Origin: Heterocephalus glaber
Taxonomy: Eukaryota; Chordata; Mammalia; Rodentia; Bathyergidae
Direction: 5' to 3'
Length of the DNA stretch: 64,000 nt
Assembly (NCBI RefSeq): GCF_000247695.1
Contig: NW_004624865.1
Location: 1,595,883-1,659,882 of the forward strand
Shown: in pieces, positions 23,179 through 34,097 of the stretch
Position numbering within the stretch: position 1 is the stretch's first letter
Layout of the letters: the number at the start of each line of letters is the position of its first letter
Made by a program: the position numbers and the translations under genes
Notes under the pieces: model-generated
What the model was told of the DNA's origin: nothing
Databases searched by the model: none
The model's input: only the letters and a program-made list of their open reading frames with translations

Positions 23179-25011
23179 TCCTGGGTATATAGTGGTGGTG
23201 GTTCCATGCATCAACAAAGCACAATAATCCTGTGGGAAAAAAGATACAAATCTCCAAGAAAGCATAAACATTTGAAACCTGTCTCAGAAAGTTTGTGTGT
23301 ATGTATATGCCTATGTACTACACACACAAACACTTATCTCAGAGCTTGATTTCTGACACAGGAAGCTCTACCTCCCTATGGAGAAGAGAGAATATTAGGC
23401 CCTAGGATAGGTAGGTTGCAGACCATGTTTGGGGAGAAAACAGTTGCCCAATCTTGGGTTTCAACAGAGAAAAAAATCCTTCTCTTTTGTGTTCATCTAG
23501 GTTCTCCAGGAAGAAGACACTAAGACATGACTAAATGTATAAGGATTTTATTCATGAAAGTAGCCATGTAGAAATATGTACAGCCAGGGCAGGTCAAGAA
23601 AACAGAAGAAATATTATACAAGTCTGAAGAGCAATGAAGTAGAAAATAAGTTGGGTGGAAATGTTCAAGACTACTGTGCTGCTTAAGAAGAGTCAGAGAA
23701 GAGTCGGCAAAGGTAATAGCCTTTGACAGTTAGCTGACAGGTGTATCTTACATCTCCTAGGCATAGTCACCATCACCTCCCTGCTTGGGTTGCCATAGAG
23801 GCAGAGTCTTGTACAACTACGTACCAATCTGAGCAAAAGGAAAATCAATAATACCAACCTTTGTAAAATTTTCTATATTTTATTCATTATGAATATTTTG
23901 TAATAATTTTGATTTTTAAAAGATTGCATCAAATGTTATTCATCATATTCATTATTAAATTTTTTGGCACCCCTGAAGTTTTTCACCCCTGATCTAAGCC
24001 AGGTGAGTGCAAAGTAGCCCTGAAGAGTTTGTGCTCAGTGCAAACCCTCTGATGGGTGTTGAGGCTCAGAGCCCTGGGTCAATCACACTCTCTGTAGCTG
24101 GAGGCCTGTGACTGCATTTTTGTGGCTGCTGTGGCCTCTCTTTGGAAGGAAGAAGTGAGAGGTCTGGAGAAAGCACCCATCTAGATGACTATTAGTGACA
24201 ATAACCAGCACATCCCTAAGAAGCAGAAAAGTTTGTTCAGTCTTTTCTTTGATGAGCTGGGGCAGAAATGCAGGAGGAGACAGAGAAGTGGGATGGGGCA
24301 GAGGCAGCTGAAGAGATCTTTGAAAGATTCCTGGAAGAGGAATAAATAAAATTAGATGCATAAAATATTTAATAAGGGTTTGAATCTTTTGGATTTGGAG
24401 GAAATGGCTGACTATTGAAATAAGGTGACTAAATAAATAGAGCCCATAATTGAGAATCTGTTTCTATAGTCAGACATGTCCATATAGAATGGGCAGTTGA
24501 CCCTTTGCCATAGGCAATTGTTGGCCCTGGAGGAAATTTTTGACCCTGAAACTCTAAAACTGACTACATAGCTCTCAGTTGAGGTTGGGATTTATAAGTG
24601 TTTTTTGGGGTGTAGTAAATTCAATGTATGTGGGACTTTAGATAAGAGAATCATGATTTCTTCCTGAGAATCAGGGACCAACACAACACTTCCTTCAGGA
24701 AACCTCATCTGACCTCCTCTGACTCCTTCAGTGTGTGGACTGGTTTTTGTTTCTGACTGATATCTGTGTTACAGTGCTGAGGATAACAAAGATTGGCACA
24801 CACAAGACAATCAATAAACATTTATGGAAAGAATATATGATTGGTTGAACATATGGGAGGAATCTTAAATGGGTAAAGATTCTGGGATGAAACACCAGGC
24901 AGCATTAGGAGGAAAAATATTGAAGTTCCGGAACATTGAACTGTGGAAAACAGTGAATAGTTCAGAGTAGAAGCAAAAAGAGTGGCATGAGAAGACAGTA
25001 TCAAAAGGAAA
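23179..25011. other. Unique sequence with a possible L2 scrap
   Basis: Mostly unrecognised. At 24748-24835 'ctgatatctgtgttacagtg' and 'caatcaataaacatttatgg' resemble an L2-type end. Frames at 24083-24361 and 24822-25047 (minus) have no domain. Confidence 0.4.
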
Positions 25012-25203
25012 GCTGGGTGTGATGGGACATACCTGTAATCTCAGCACTGTGAGAGGCTAAGGCAGGAATATCATAAGTTTGAGCTCAGCCCAGGCAATTT
25101 AGCAACTTAGCAAGACCTTGTTTCAAAATTTAAAAGCAAAACAAGAAAAAAAGGCTGGGGGATAGCTCATGGCCAAAGCCCTGGGTTTCGTCCTATGTAA
25201 AAT
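25012..25203 (+). repeat. B1-dID type SINE
   Basis: B1 half: 'gctgggtgtgatgggacata' and 'taatctcagcactgtgagag'. ID half: 'aaaggctgggggatagctca' and 'ccctgggtttcgtcc'. Old, with substitutions in both pol III boxes. Confidence 0.82.
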
Positions 25204-25650
25204 TTTGAAATCTGGGGAACGTTGGACTTTTCCTCCATGGAATGGGAGTGGAGGAGCTTGGCAGATTTCTTTCAGATTTTTTTCTCAGGGTAGCTCTTCA
25301 GTATGACTTGCTAAGTGCTAACTGGGACTCCAAGGTGGTTATGATGAGATCAAGTTCACTCTTCTCTTCCTAAACCAGGAATGAGACAAACACTTGCAGC
25401 AATATTCTTCCTCACCTTAATTTTTAGATCTCAGCTTCTTATACCTGGTGTGCTCAGCCTGTGTGAGTCTTTGTTGATCAAGAAATCTGCTGGATTTCAG
25501 CAATACCTGGATTAGAATTACAGTGCAGAACTGGAACTAAGAGCAGATGCCCTGTTTTTAGTGATACACCATTTTACCCATTGATATTGATAACCACCCC
25601 CAGGAGAAAGAGAAGAATCACACATTTATCACAAATGTTAGTTGATACAA
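25204..25650. other. Unique non-coding sequence
   Basis: No repeat or exon recognised. Confidence 0.4.
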
Positions 25651-26202
25651 GAGATGATCAAAATATATGCCAAATGTTTAAATTTTAAAAATGTATTCAG
25701 TAAAAGACACATTGTCATTAGTACTTCTCAAAATAATCCTCTCACTTCAAACACACTGATCCCATCATCCTTGCCACTTTCTGAAGCAGCTCTGGAGTCC
25801 TGTTTCCTAAGTGACTTTATGAGGTGTGATCAAAGCTACTGTGAATGCTATTGCCAAGTGCCATCCAAAGGAAAGTCAGGCTCCTAAAAAGATTATGTTG
25901 TGTCTTCATCCCTTCTACTCACCAGATCTGGTACAGTACAACTTCTAGCACTTAATCAAAGTCAAAATGACCGTGAAAGGGAAACACTTTGAATTGATTC
26001 AGGACATCAAGACAGCCTGGACAGTGCAACTAAAGACACTCATGAAAGAGGACTCCTGAGCTGCTTCAGAAAGCAGCAAGAACAATGGGATTTGTGTGTT
26101 TGAAGTGAGGGGGAGGATTTTGAGGGTGATTCGTGGCAATGTGTCTTTTACTGTAATAATTGTAAAAATTTAAACATTCATTGTATTTTTTGATCACATC
26201 TC
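25651..26202. mobile_element. Mariner-derived element, palindromic
   Basis: Both ends derive from the same transposase 3' end, in opposite directions. The left arm (about 25651-25825) reads 'agcagctctggagtcctgtt'. The right arm (about 25890-26202) reads 'gaggactcctgagctgcttc' and the KGKHFELIQDIKTA-like transposase tail. The outer ends mirror each other: gagatgatca at the left, tgatcacatctc at the right. It cannot encode a full transposase. Confidence 0.78.
25966..26061 (+). pseudogene. Mariner transposase tail remnant
   Basis: Read from 'atgaccgtgaaagggaaaca', the frame gives KGKHFELIQDIKTAWTVQLK and reaches an in-frame stop at the TGA of 'gaggactcctga'. It aligns by eye with the remnant at 2797-2994. 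Only the C-terminal region survives. Confidence 0.65.
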
Positions 26203-27656
26203 CTACACATCCCTTTATTTTTTTTTTAACTTAGAACTAAGAAAAGGAATGATTTTCCTTCCACTTGATAAACTCCATGTTGGAAGGAGGCCAGTTTGGA
26301 TGTGGATGGCTGTTTCTGCCCACTCATGCTGCAGGTACTGAAAGGAAGTCTCTGAAGCCTCCTCCCTTAGCTCCTACCCTTTCTTTAACCCCTTGCTCAG
26401 ACACTTACCTCCATTCTCTTTGCTTTCCATAAGTTTGTTTCCAGCACATGCAGATTGATCATCCATGTGGACAAGGTGCTTAGCTTTTTTACTTGGCTTC
26501 CATACCCTGCGTTTCTTTTCAGAGTACTTTCTTAGTTCTGTAAGCCACAAAGCCATAGGCAGTGGACAGATAATGTGTGACCTCCTGTATTTTCAGGCAT
26601 CTGGGACATGAAAAATTAGTTTCATTCTTAGGCCTCACAAAATTTTCTTGTAGAGAAGATTTTAAACAATAAAATGGAGATTTTTGAAAAAAGTCAAGTG
26701 AAGAATTAATGAAGAATTTAGGGTTTCTTCCTAGTTTTCAGATTTAAAATATTTTAAACTTTTTCCTTGTGCATGATGCCAAAGTACATCAGATGGCATA
26801 AACAGCCTTCCTGGCAACTGAATTGGCTCTGAGAGTAGTCATTTATCTCCTTTAATTCTGCCTAAGGTGTGGTAGGGGTTGCTACACAACAGGCAATGGG
26901 CAACAGCACATGTGCTGGTGCTAGTCCTCCTGAGATCCATCCATATAGTTCTCACTGCCTCCTCTTGGTGAGTATGAAAACTGAGGTTCCAGGAGGATCT
27001 GTAACATCCCTGTAGCTGGTAAATAATGACTCACTAAGCTGGTAAATAATGACTCTCAAATTCTAAATCAGTGTTTGACTTGTGTGTCTGACTCTACTTT
27101 CCTCTGTACTCACTACTGACAAATTTTGACTACTATATTTTTGATTGACATTGGAGAGCTTATTTCCAGAGAAATCATTCTTATCTATAAATTTATGTAT
27201 GTATGTCTTTGGATTAGTCACCAGTAGACATGAAGAACAGTGACCAGCTTGCTCAAATACTATTAGGGTTGGTTTTGACCAGGACAGAATAGTACTTGCT
27301 CCATCTTATTAGTCAGTCTACTCACCCAAGCTTTGTAATAAATTTTAGCTAGCACTCCTGTGGATGCTAATTCTGTTTTTTTTAACCTGCAAGTGAATGA
27401 TATCTAAAAAGATTTAAAGATTTGCTTAACTTCAAAAGAATCAAAGAGAAATTTCCAACTTTACCACTGCTACTGAAACTCCACAAAAAAGGCAAAGCAA
27501 GATCCCTCAAGGTCACATAAAATTTTTTCTTTTGGTAACAACAGAGTCTATAGCTTCTTGTGACAAAGGATAATAGGTTTGCTTTGAATTAAGACTGTAT
27601 TACACTGAATGGGCTTTGTTTTCCATTTTAAAATGTGACTTGTATTATTATTCCAG
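26203..27656. other. Unique sequence with a MIR fragment
   Basis: At about 26940-27095 'gtatgaaaactgaggttcca', 'tccctgtagctggtaaataa' and 'ctcaaattctaaatcagtgt' fit a sense MIR core. The rest is unrecognised. Confidence 0.5.
27014..27055 (+). repeat. 19-bp direct duplication inside a MIR
   Basis: agctggtaaataatgactc occurs at 27014-27032 and again at 27037-27055, separated by ACTA. It is a local tandem duplication of a MIR segment. Confidence 0.95.
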
Positions 27657-27696
27657 GTACAGGAAATGATGTCTATTTTGGGGGCTTATGAAACTG
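27657..27696 (+). other. Weak candidate exon (splice-site bracketed)
   Basis: A pyrimidine-containing acceptor ending TTATTATTCCAG precedes 40 bases that end in CTG followed by GTGAGTA, a near-perfect donor. The 40 bases are open in one frame (VQEMMSILGAYET). I recognise no protein, and one well-formed acceptor/donor pair is expected by chance in a window of this size. Low confidence. Confidence 0.12.
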
Positions 27697-29504
27697 GTGA
27701 GTACAGCATCATTTATAAGAACTGATCTCTGTATAATATCTTCTGCTATTAAAACTATATGCACTTAAATATTTATAATGAGGAAAGTATTATTCAGCAT
27801 CTTAAATGCATTATTAACAGTCTCTAAATACGTCTTCTAAATCAATTACAGTGTGTATCATACCTCTGCCATTGGAATTTACCTTCTGGTTTCAGTTATT
27901 ATGTTTGACGACAAGAAGCGATGGGTCCCCAAGGAATACTGTGACCCAGATTCAGTTTCCATATGTTCAGTGCTTCCTGAGGTTTTCATATCTGTTCCAT
28001 TGCTTAGTACTCATGTGTGTACTCTGAGTCATATAAAATTAAAACTCCTCATTATGAGATTTCAGAAAATATTAAAGGAAGACAGCATTTGACTGGGAAT
28101 TGACAGCATTGACTGGGAATTGTGTGCTCATCCTGGACTTGCTTGGTACCTCAGAAAATTCCCTTTAAACTTCATTTTCTTTGTCTATGGAATGAGGAGT
28201 TTGAAGAGATGCTCTGTTTCTTCCTGACCATGGAGACATTAGGACCCTCACCACCCAAGGTGAGGGAAGGCAGCTACCAGGAACTGGAGAAAGTCTGGCT
28301 GATGCTGCACATGCTGTGACTGAAAGATCTAATATTCAGAAAACATCCATAGACAAGTGTACTGGTCCTGTAGGGGTGGAGGCAGTGATCATATTACAGC
28401 TTTGTCATTAGAACCGGCTTAGAAATAAATGGATCATCACATTCCTGGTCATCCTGGAGCTGGAAATAATATGGTTCTTAAGAATAGAGAGAGGGAGATT
28501 TCTTAACCTGCCTGGTGAAAGAGTTGAACCTGGACTCACAGATTTGCGGGTGGATGGAAAGTGTGTTGAGTATGGAGAGACTTGGCTCCAGGTAAGAATT
28601 AGGTAGGGGTGGGAGAGAAATATGGGATTTGGTTTGTGCTTTGGGGTGTGAGAGTGCTAAGTTATCCTTGGTCTTCAAATGGTGTCTTGTAGACAGAGCT
28701 CTGGTCTGAGTTATGATGCGGGAAATTACAGAGTGGTGTCTGGTATTGGTCTCTCTGGTCAGGCCAAGGTATCAGGGAGGACAGTGTCGGTGTTAGGCAT
28801 CCCTGGTCACAAAAGAAGTGGGAGAGGATCCCAGGTTCCAGTGTTAAAGGTCCAGAGGGACTTATTCCAGTGCCCATGAGAAGCAACTTCCTGCATGGCT
28901 CTTAAATCTACTGAATGAAGTCAGGATATGGATCTGAAGGGGACAAGAGAGGCAAGATCGACACCATGCTGAACATCTGCAGTTATAGCAGGAATGGGAG
29001 ACCGTTAAAGTCTTTTGATCCTGGGACTGATATGTTACTCTTACTTCTCATAGAAGAAATTCTGGAGGCAGCATGGAGACTTATGAAGGATGAGATGGGA
29101 AGTAGCCCAAAACCATGCTATTCATGCTCTGTTAGGCTTAGTAAATGCCAGGCGCTCGATTTGGAGCTTTAGATTTCTCAAGTAAAATTGACCTGCACAT
29201 TTCAAACTTTCATTTTTGTCTCCAAGTGGTCCATAGCCCCTATTCCCTCTAAATTCTTCCACAATGCACAGGAAAGTTGAATCACTATTTCACATTTTCA
29301 TTTACCATAATGCCAACTCTCACTATCTGAAGGTTTCCAAGAAATGATAAGGCATGGAAATGTGGCTAAACACACATGTGTGTTCATGCCTACAAAGATG
29401 CACACACCTATCAATGTGCATGTCCTACCACGTGTGGATTGGGTTTTACAACATGATATCCCAAGTGCATTAGGAAAAGCACAGCCCAGCAAATATCAGT
29501 GCTT
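27697..29504. other. Unique non-coding sequence
   Basis: About 1.8 kb without a recognised repeat. It contains several 65-85-residue frames (27853-28092, 28679-28879, 28915-29172 on plus) with no domain. A small tandem duplication sits at 28081-28121. Confidence 0.45.
28081..28121 (+). repeat. Tandem duplication, 21 + 20 bp
   Basis: gacagcatttgactgggaat(t) is followed directly by gacagcattgactgggaatt, differing by one T. Confidence 0.95.
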
Positions 29505-29635
29505 TTGATGTAGCCCTGTGCAAGTAGCTGTTTAGCTCTGGACAGATCACAATTTTCCTGGGTCTCTATGCCTTGTCTGTCAAATGGAGATGGAGAATGA
29601 ATTAGACCTCTAAGAGCCTTATCAGATCTAATGTT
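29505..29635 (-). repeat. MIR SINE fragment, antisense
   Basis: 'gctctggacagatcacaatt', 'gtctgtcaaatggagatgga' and 'aagagccttatcagatcta' match the reverse MIR core. Confidence 0.6.
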
Positions 29636-30334
29636 TTTATTTTCTAATCCTTTCCATCATATCTTCAAGCCCTTACACACTGCACAGATACTGTTAATTG
29701 TTAAAGTTCCATGGCATGCTGTATCTTTGGATAGGAAAAACAAATGAGAAATAAAAGGGAAGAGAATATATTAAATTTGACCCTGGAGGTTTCATTTTGT
29801 AAAATATTTCCAAAATGGCATGAGCAAGCAAAAAATAATCTAAGCAAATAGCAGATAGACCTTTTACCATGGAAACCATGAGACAATAGACATTGTGCTG
29901 TAGAAATGAATGAAGTCGACAGTATGAACATGTAATATGCTGTGGAGAAATTTCTGCCTTACAGGAAGGATGGGGAAAATATGATCTTTTGGCATCTGCA
30001 CATTAATAAGGGATGAAGGGCTGAATCTGGAAATATGAGGGCATTGTATTCACTTATATTAAAACCAGACAAATGTTGATAAATGTCAGAGCAGGGTTTT
30101 CTGACAGCAGTGCTATTTATGTTTGGGGGCCATATAATTCTTTGTTGTGAGATGCTGCCCTGTGCTTTGCAGCATATTTTGTTGCACCCCCCAGCCACAT
30201 AGTAGATGCCAGTCACAGTAAGCCCCCTCTCTTCCCAGGGGTGGAAATAAAAAATATCTCCAGACTACTGAATGTGCCCCAGGGGACAAAATTGCCTACT
30301 GTGTTAAAGTGAAGCTTGTAAAAAGTAAGCAAGC
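29636..30334. other. Unique non-coding sequence
   Basis: I recognise nothing with confidence. The stretch about 30080-30290 ('ggggccatataattctttgt', 'actgaatgtgccccaggg') has the feel of an old hAT fossil, but I cannot name it. Confidence 0.35.
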
Positions 30335-30530
30335 TGAGGTTTTAGAGCCAGGCAGAACTGGTTTGATTTTTGTCTCTGCTGTATAGTCGATGTGTGACTT
30401 TGGACGAGTTACCTGCCCTGTTTTCTCCATATGCACAATGGAGATAATGCTGACAACCTCACAGTACAGTCTAAGGATCTGGTGAAACAAGATTATCCTT
30501 GCAAAGTATCCAGAATACAGGTTCCTGGTG
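30335..30530 (-). repeat. MIR SINE, antisense
   Basis: 'tagagccaggcagaactggt', 'gtgtgactttggacgagtta' and 'ctccatatgcacaatggaga' are the MIR core in reverse. Confidence 0.75.
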
Positions 30531-30679
30531 CAGGAAATCCATTCTGGTGATTATTAGAGAAAAGGAGACTGAAAATCCTAGTCTAGTTCATCAAAAGTGG
30601 TTTTCATCTATACATGGGTGAGGAACTAATGTTACAACACAGAATGTTCATTGCATCTTTAGTCACAGAGTGAAGAAAA

Positions 30680-30985
30680 GAGCAGAGATGATATTTACTG
30701 AGTACCTAGTATTAAACATTGTGTGCTCTTTACCTAGATCACCTCCTTAAGTTTTCTTTTCTTTTGTTTTCATTTTTTATTAGTACATGCTTGTAGAACA
30801 TAATGATTACATTCATTGTGGAGAGTTGGTACACACATAACAAATCTTAGTTCTCTTTTCTCCCTTCCCCTCCTCTCCCTTTAATCTCTGTGGTATCTAC
30901 TTTAGGGGCAATTTTCAGATGAGACAACTGAGGTTTAGAGAGAGAAAATAGTCCATCTAGAGCCACATAGAATGTTCGTTTTGCT
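30680..30985 (+). repeat. MIR SINE interrupted by an L1 end
   Basis: The left part (30680-30755) has 'tactgagtacctagtattaa' and 'ctagatcacctccttaag'. The right part (about 30895-30985) resumes with 'attttcagatgagacaactg' and 'ccatctagagccacatagaa'. The order is that of one MIR split by the block at 30760-30893. Confidence 0.65.
30760..30893 (-). mobile_element. Truncated L1 3' end, antisense
   Basis: A T-rich start is followed by 'attagtacatgcttgtagaa', 'tgattacattcattgtggag' and a CCTTCCCCTCCTCTCCC pyrimidine tract. The same order opens the L1 at 60595 and the one at 44395. Confidence 0.75.
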
Positions 30986-32275
30986 CAATTTCAGAGCCCA
31001 TGATTTCAGTTTCTCCAAAGATGGCAGTGGCAGCCAGGATATGGAATTGAAAACACTACATTTGGATCAGAGGAAGATTAACAGGAATTTGAAAGGGAAT
31101 GACTTTACCAGCAACGTCTTACTTGGCTATAAATAACTGTAGCTGAAGGAGTTTATTTCATGTCACTGAGTTACAAGGACAACTGCTCAGAGAGGCAGAA
31201 AATACAGATATTCTAGCATGTACTCAGGGCACATGAAAAGCTAACGCTATGCATTTAATTTATTCTAATATTTGATTTAAAATGCAGTTATTGAGATTCT
31301 CCTTTGTCAGCTTTCTTCTGCAAAAGCTGTGTCTGTGAGAAATCTTCCTTGTGGTCTTCCTTGGCCCCAATCTTTCACGCTGGTCAAGGGGAAAGCCCTG
31401 ATTCATGAGTCAGAGAATTGGGTCGCATTGCTTTTGAAATACTGGTGCATGGTAGGAATGGTTTCCAATTACCATGAACTGAATGTACAACCCTCATCCT
31501 GTTCTATTTAAATAACTGCTGAATTGCCAGGTCTGGCTTCCTGTTTCTCACTCCCCAAACAAGCAAATAATGGAAAGAGGGAAAAGCATCAGCATCTGTA
31601 ATAAATAACCATACAACCTAGTGGTGGAACCTCATTCCCTGCTCACAGTTCTTCACCTCCACCAACCATTTCCTAACAGCAACTCTAAAAATAAGAGTTG
31701 CCTTTTCTATGTAAAATTTGGAGTCCAGACTTAAATTTGGGTTGCACAGTTAGGAATGTTCATAGCAGCATGTTGCAGGGGGAAACATCATTGATTTTGG
31801 AGTCCAACAGGCTTGCATTAAATTCCACCTCCACTGTCAGCCAGGGTTGTCAACAGAAATAACTCTCACTTCTTGGACTTTGAATTCCATGGTGTTTGGA
31901 CCTGGACAAAGCCAGGCAATCTCTGTCAGCATCTGTCAAATAGTCAAGCGTCCTACCACTGGTGAGATGAGAGTCTGGAGAATGGATGAGCATACAGCCT
32001 CTAGCATGGCTTCCAATGCGCAGCGGGCATTTAGTAAAGGGACATTGTTTCATTAATGTCAATTTCCTTGTTAGACACAGACCTATAATAGACTGTCTTT
32101 CAATGTATGTTACAAAATATACAGAGCTTTTGATAGGCAAGCTACGCCACCGGCAGGTATGCAGACCAGTTTTTAGAAAGAGAAATGCAAAGTTAGCCAG
32201 AGGCTGACTTCCTTTGAGAATGACGTAATCAAGTTTGTGGCTGCATTATGACATAGGGTGGTATATATAATCAGT
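30986..32275. other. Unique sequence with a MIR scrap
   Basis: 'attgatttttggagtccaac'-like sequence at about 31785-31850 resembles the start of an antisense MIR. The rest, including overlapping plus and minus frames at 31847-32207, shows no family. Confidence 0.4.
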
Positions 32276-32348
32276 AGGGAGGGAGGGAGGGAGAGAGGGA
32301 GAGAGAGAGGGAGAGAGGGAGAGAAAGAGAGAGAGAGAGAGAGAGAGC
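32276..32348. repeat. (GGGA)n/(GA)n purine tract
   Basis: About 70 purine bases move from GGGA units to GAGA units. Minus-strand frames through it are artificial Ser/Leu repeats. Confidence 0.95.
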
Positions 32349-32981
32349 ACAAGAGCTTGTTTCCCATCTGCCTCTGAGTCACCTGCATAGCAAGAGTAGA
32401 GGACACTTTGGAAGACAGACCCAGTGCTCACCTAGGAGGAGGATTTAGCAAAAAGATGTCAGAATTCCAGTGGACAGCTGGATTTAGAAGCAGTCTTGGT
32501 CCAGGCCCTCCAGGTTTGATGTGAGAGGTCTTCTAGCCCCTGCCTGCTACTTGTGTGTTGTAAGCTCACTTCTTCCTGAGGAAATCAGCTATAAACATTA
32601 AGGAAGAGCTTTCTCCTGCATCCCAAGCTGGGCCTCATCTGCCTGTTGCTCATCACTCGGTCCTCGATCTGCCCTCTGGGTCAATCTGCTGTCCCTTGTT
32701 GGGAAAGCATCTGTCATTTCCCTGGGTCTCAGCACCCCAGTTCTGCTTGGTGGCTTTACTTCTCAGGGAAAGCACCAGATGTGGGGCTGGAACTTGGAGT
32801 TACAGTGGAGAGGTAGAGAAGCTGTGGCCTTGGCTAACACTGGACATCACCAGAGACAAGAAGAGGGATCTGTTCTTGTACTCACCTTGCACAAAAGTGT
32901 CACCCATCACTTGACCTATGTGTCCCTTCCTGTAAAATGAGAATAATAATATTTCTCTAATTTGTGAGGCCTAAAAAAAAG
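32349..32981. other. Unique non-coding sequence
   Basis: No repeat or exon recognised. Confidence 0.4.
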
Positions 32982-33035
32982 AATGTATGTTCCAATTTTT
33001 TGTAGGGTTTTTGTCATAATGCATGTTGGATTTTG

Positions 33036-33690
33036 TCAAATGCTTTTTCTGCATCTATGGAGATAATCACATGGTTTTTGTCCTTGGCTNNNNNNNNNNN
33101 NNNNNNNNNNNNNNNNNNNNNNNNNNNNNNNNNNNNNNNNNNNNNNNNNNNNNNNNNNNNNNNNNNNNNNNNNNNNNNNNNNNNNNNNNNNNNNNNNNNN
33201 NNNNNNNNNNNNNNNNNNNNNNNNNNNNNNNNNNNNNNNNNNNNNNNNNNNNNNNNNNNNNNNNNNNNNNNNNNNNNNNNNNNNNNNNNNNNNNNNNNNN
33301 NNNNNNNNNNNNNNNNNNNNNNNNNNNNNNNNNNNNNNNNNNNNNNNNNNNNNNNNNNNNNNNNNNNNNNNNNNNNNNNNNNNNNNNNNNNNNNNNNNNN
33401 NNNNNNNNNNNNNNNNNNNNNNNNNNNNNNNNNNNNNNNNNNNNNNNNNNNNNNNNNNNNNNNNNNNNNNNNNNNNNNNNNNNNNNNNNNNNNNNNNNNN
33501 NNNNNNNNNNNNNNNNNNNNNNNNNNNNNNNNNNNNNNNNNNNNNNTCCATCTTATTGGTGTATACATTCTGGAAGTAGGTATTGATGATCCTCTGGATT
33601 TCTGCTGGGTCCATTGTAATATCACCCTTTTCATTCCTAATTTCATGGATTTGGGCCTTTTCTTTCCTTTTTCCGAGAAATTAGAGACAT
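33036..33690 (-). pseudogene. L1 ORF2 fragment (reverse transcriptase)
   Basis: On the minus strand the right portion reads DPAEIQRIINTYFQNVYTNK, the segment just before the reverse transcriptase core. The left portion carries motif A with its aspartate. The middle is unknown sequence. No endonuclease domain or C-terminal region is present on this strand, so it is a fragment. Confidence 0.8.
33090..33546. other. Assembly gap (457 N)
   Basis: An uninterrupted run of N lies inside the L1 fragment. The true length may differ. Reading frames reported across it have no meaning. Confidence 1.
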
Positions 33691-34097
33691 TTATATCCAT
33701 TATAAATGGATGCACATTGAGGCGATACTCTTAAGTGAAATAAATAGGACACACATGTAAATATTGAATAGTTTCTCTAGTGTAAGAAACTGAAAATGTA
33801 AGTAAGGACTAAAAGGTATAAAGATAATATGAGTAGGAAGAAAAGGGGCAAAGGGAAAGGGGAAGTGGGAGAGTAGGGGAAAGGAAAGAAGGGAATGGAA
33901 TTAATATGAGAAAATGAAAAAATGGAAACAAAGTATTTGTAAATAGGGAGGGATGGAGGGGTTGAAGGGAGGGCAGGGGAAGGGGGAAAAATAAGAACCA
34001 AGAGAGATTACGTAAAGGTGCAAATTTCCAATGATGGTCATTATATTGTATACCTAAAGTGTACCAATACAATAAAAATTTTTTAAAAAAATGTATG

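Larger units (their letters stand above)
32990..34089. mobile_element. L1 fragment with inverted 5' segment
   Basis: Left of about 33690 the sequence is antisense L1 ORF2, with reverse transcriptase motif A (ISIDAEKAFDKIQH) read on the minus strand at 33036-33080. From about 33702 it is sense L1: 'aaatggatgcacattgaggc', 'aagtgaaataaataggacac', a purine-rich 3' UTR, then 'caataaaaattttttaaaa'. An inverted 5' part joined to a sense 3' part is what twin priming produces. The 8-mer aatgtatg flanks both sides (32982-32989, 34090-34097). An N gap interrupts the inverted part. Confidence 0.78.

Noticed and set aside
32173..32431. Ser/Leu-rich minus-strand frames
   Set aside because: They translate the GGGA/GA purine tract.
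33014..33734. Frames of 187 to 233 codons on both strands
   Set aside because: Most of each frame is the 457-base N run. Only the edges are real, and those are L1 ORF2 on the minus strand.
33830..34020. Purine-rich strand asymmetry as a triplex or replication signal
   Set aside because: It is the ordinary purine-rich 3' UTR of this L1 lineage; the antisense copies show the matching pyrimidine tract.
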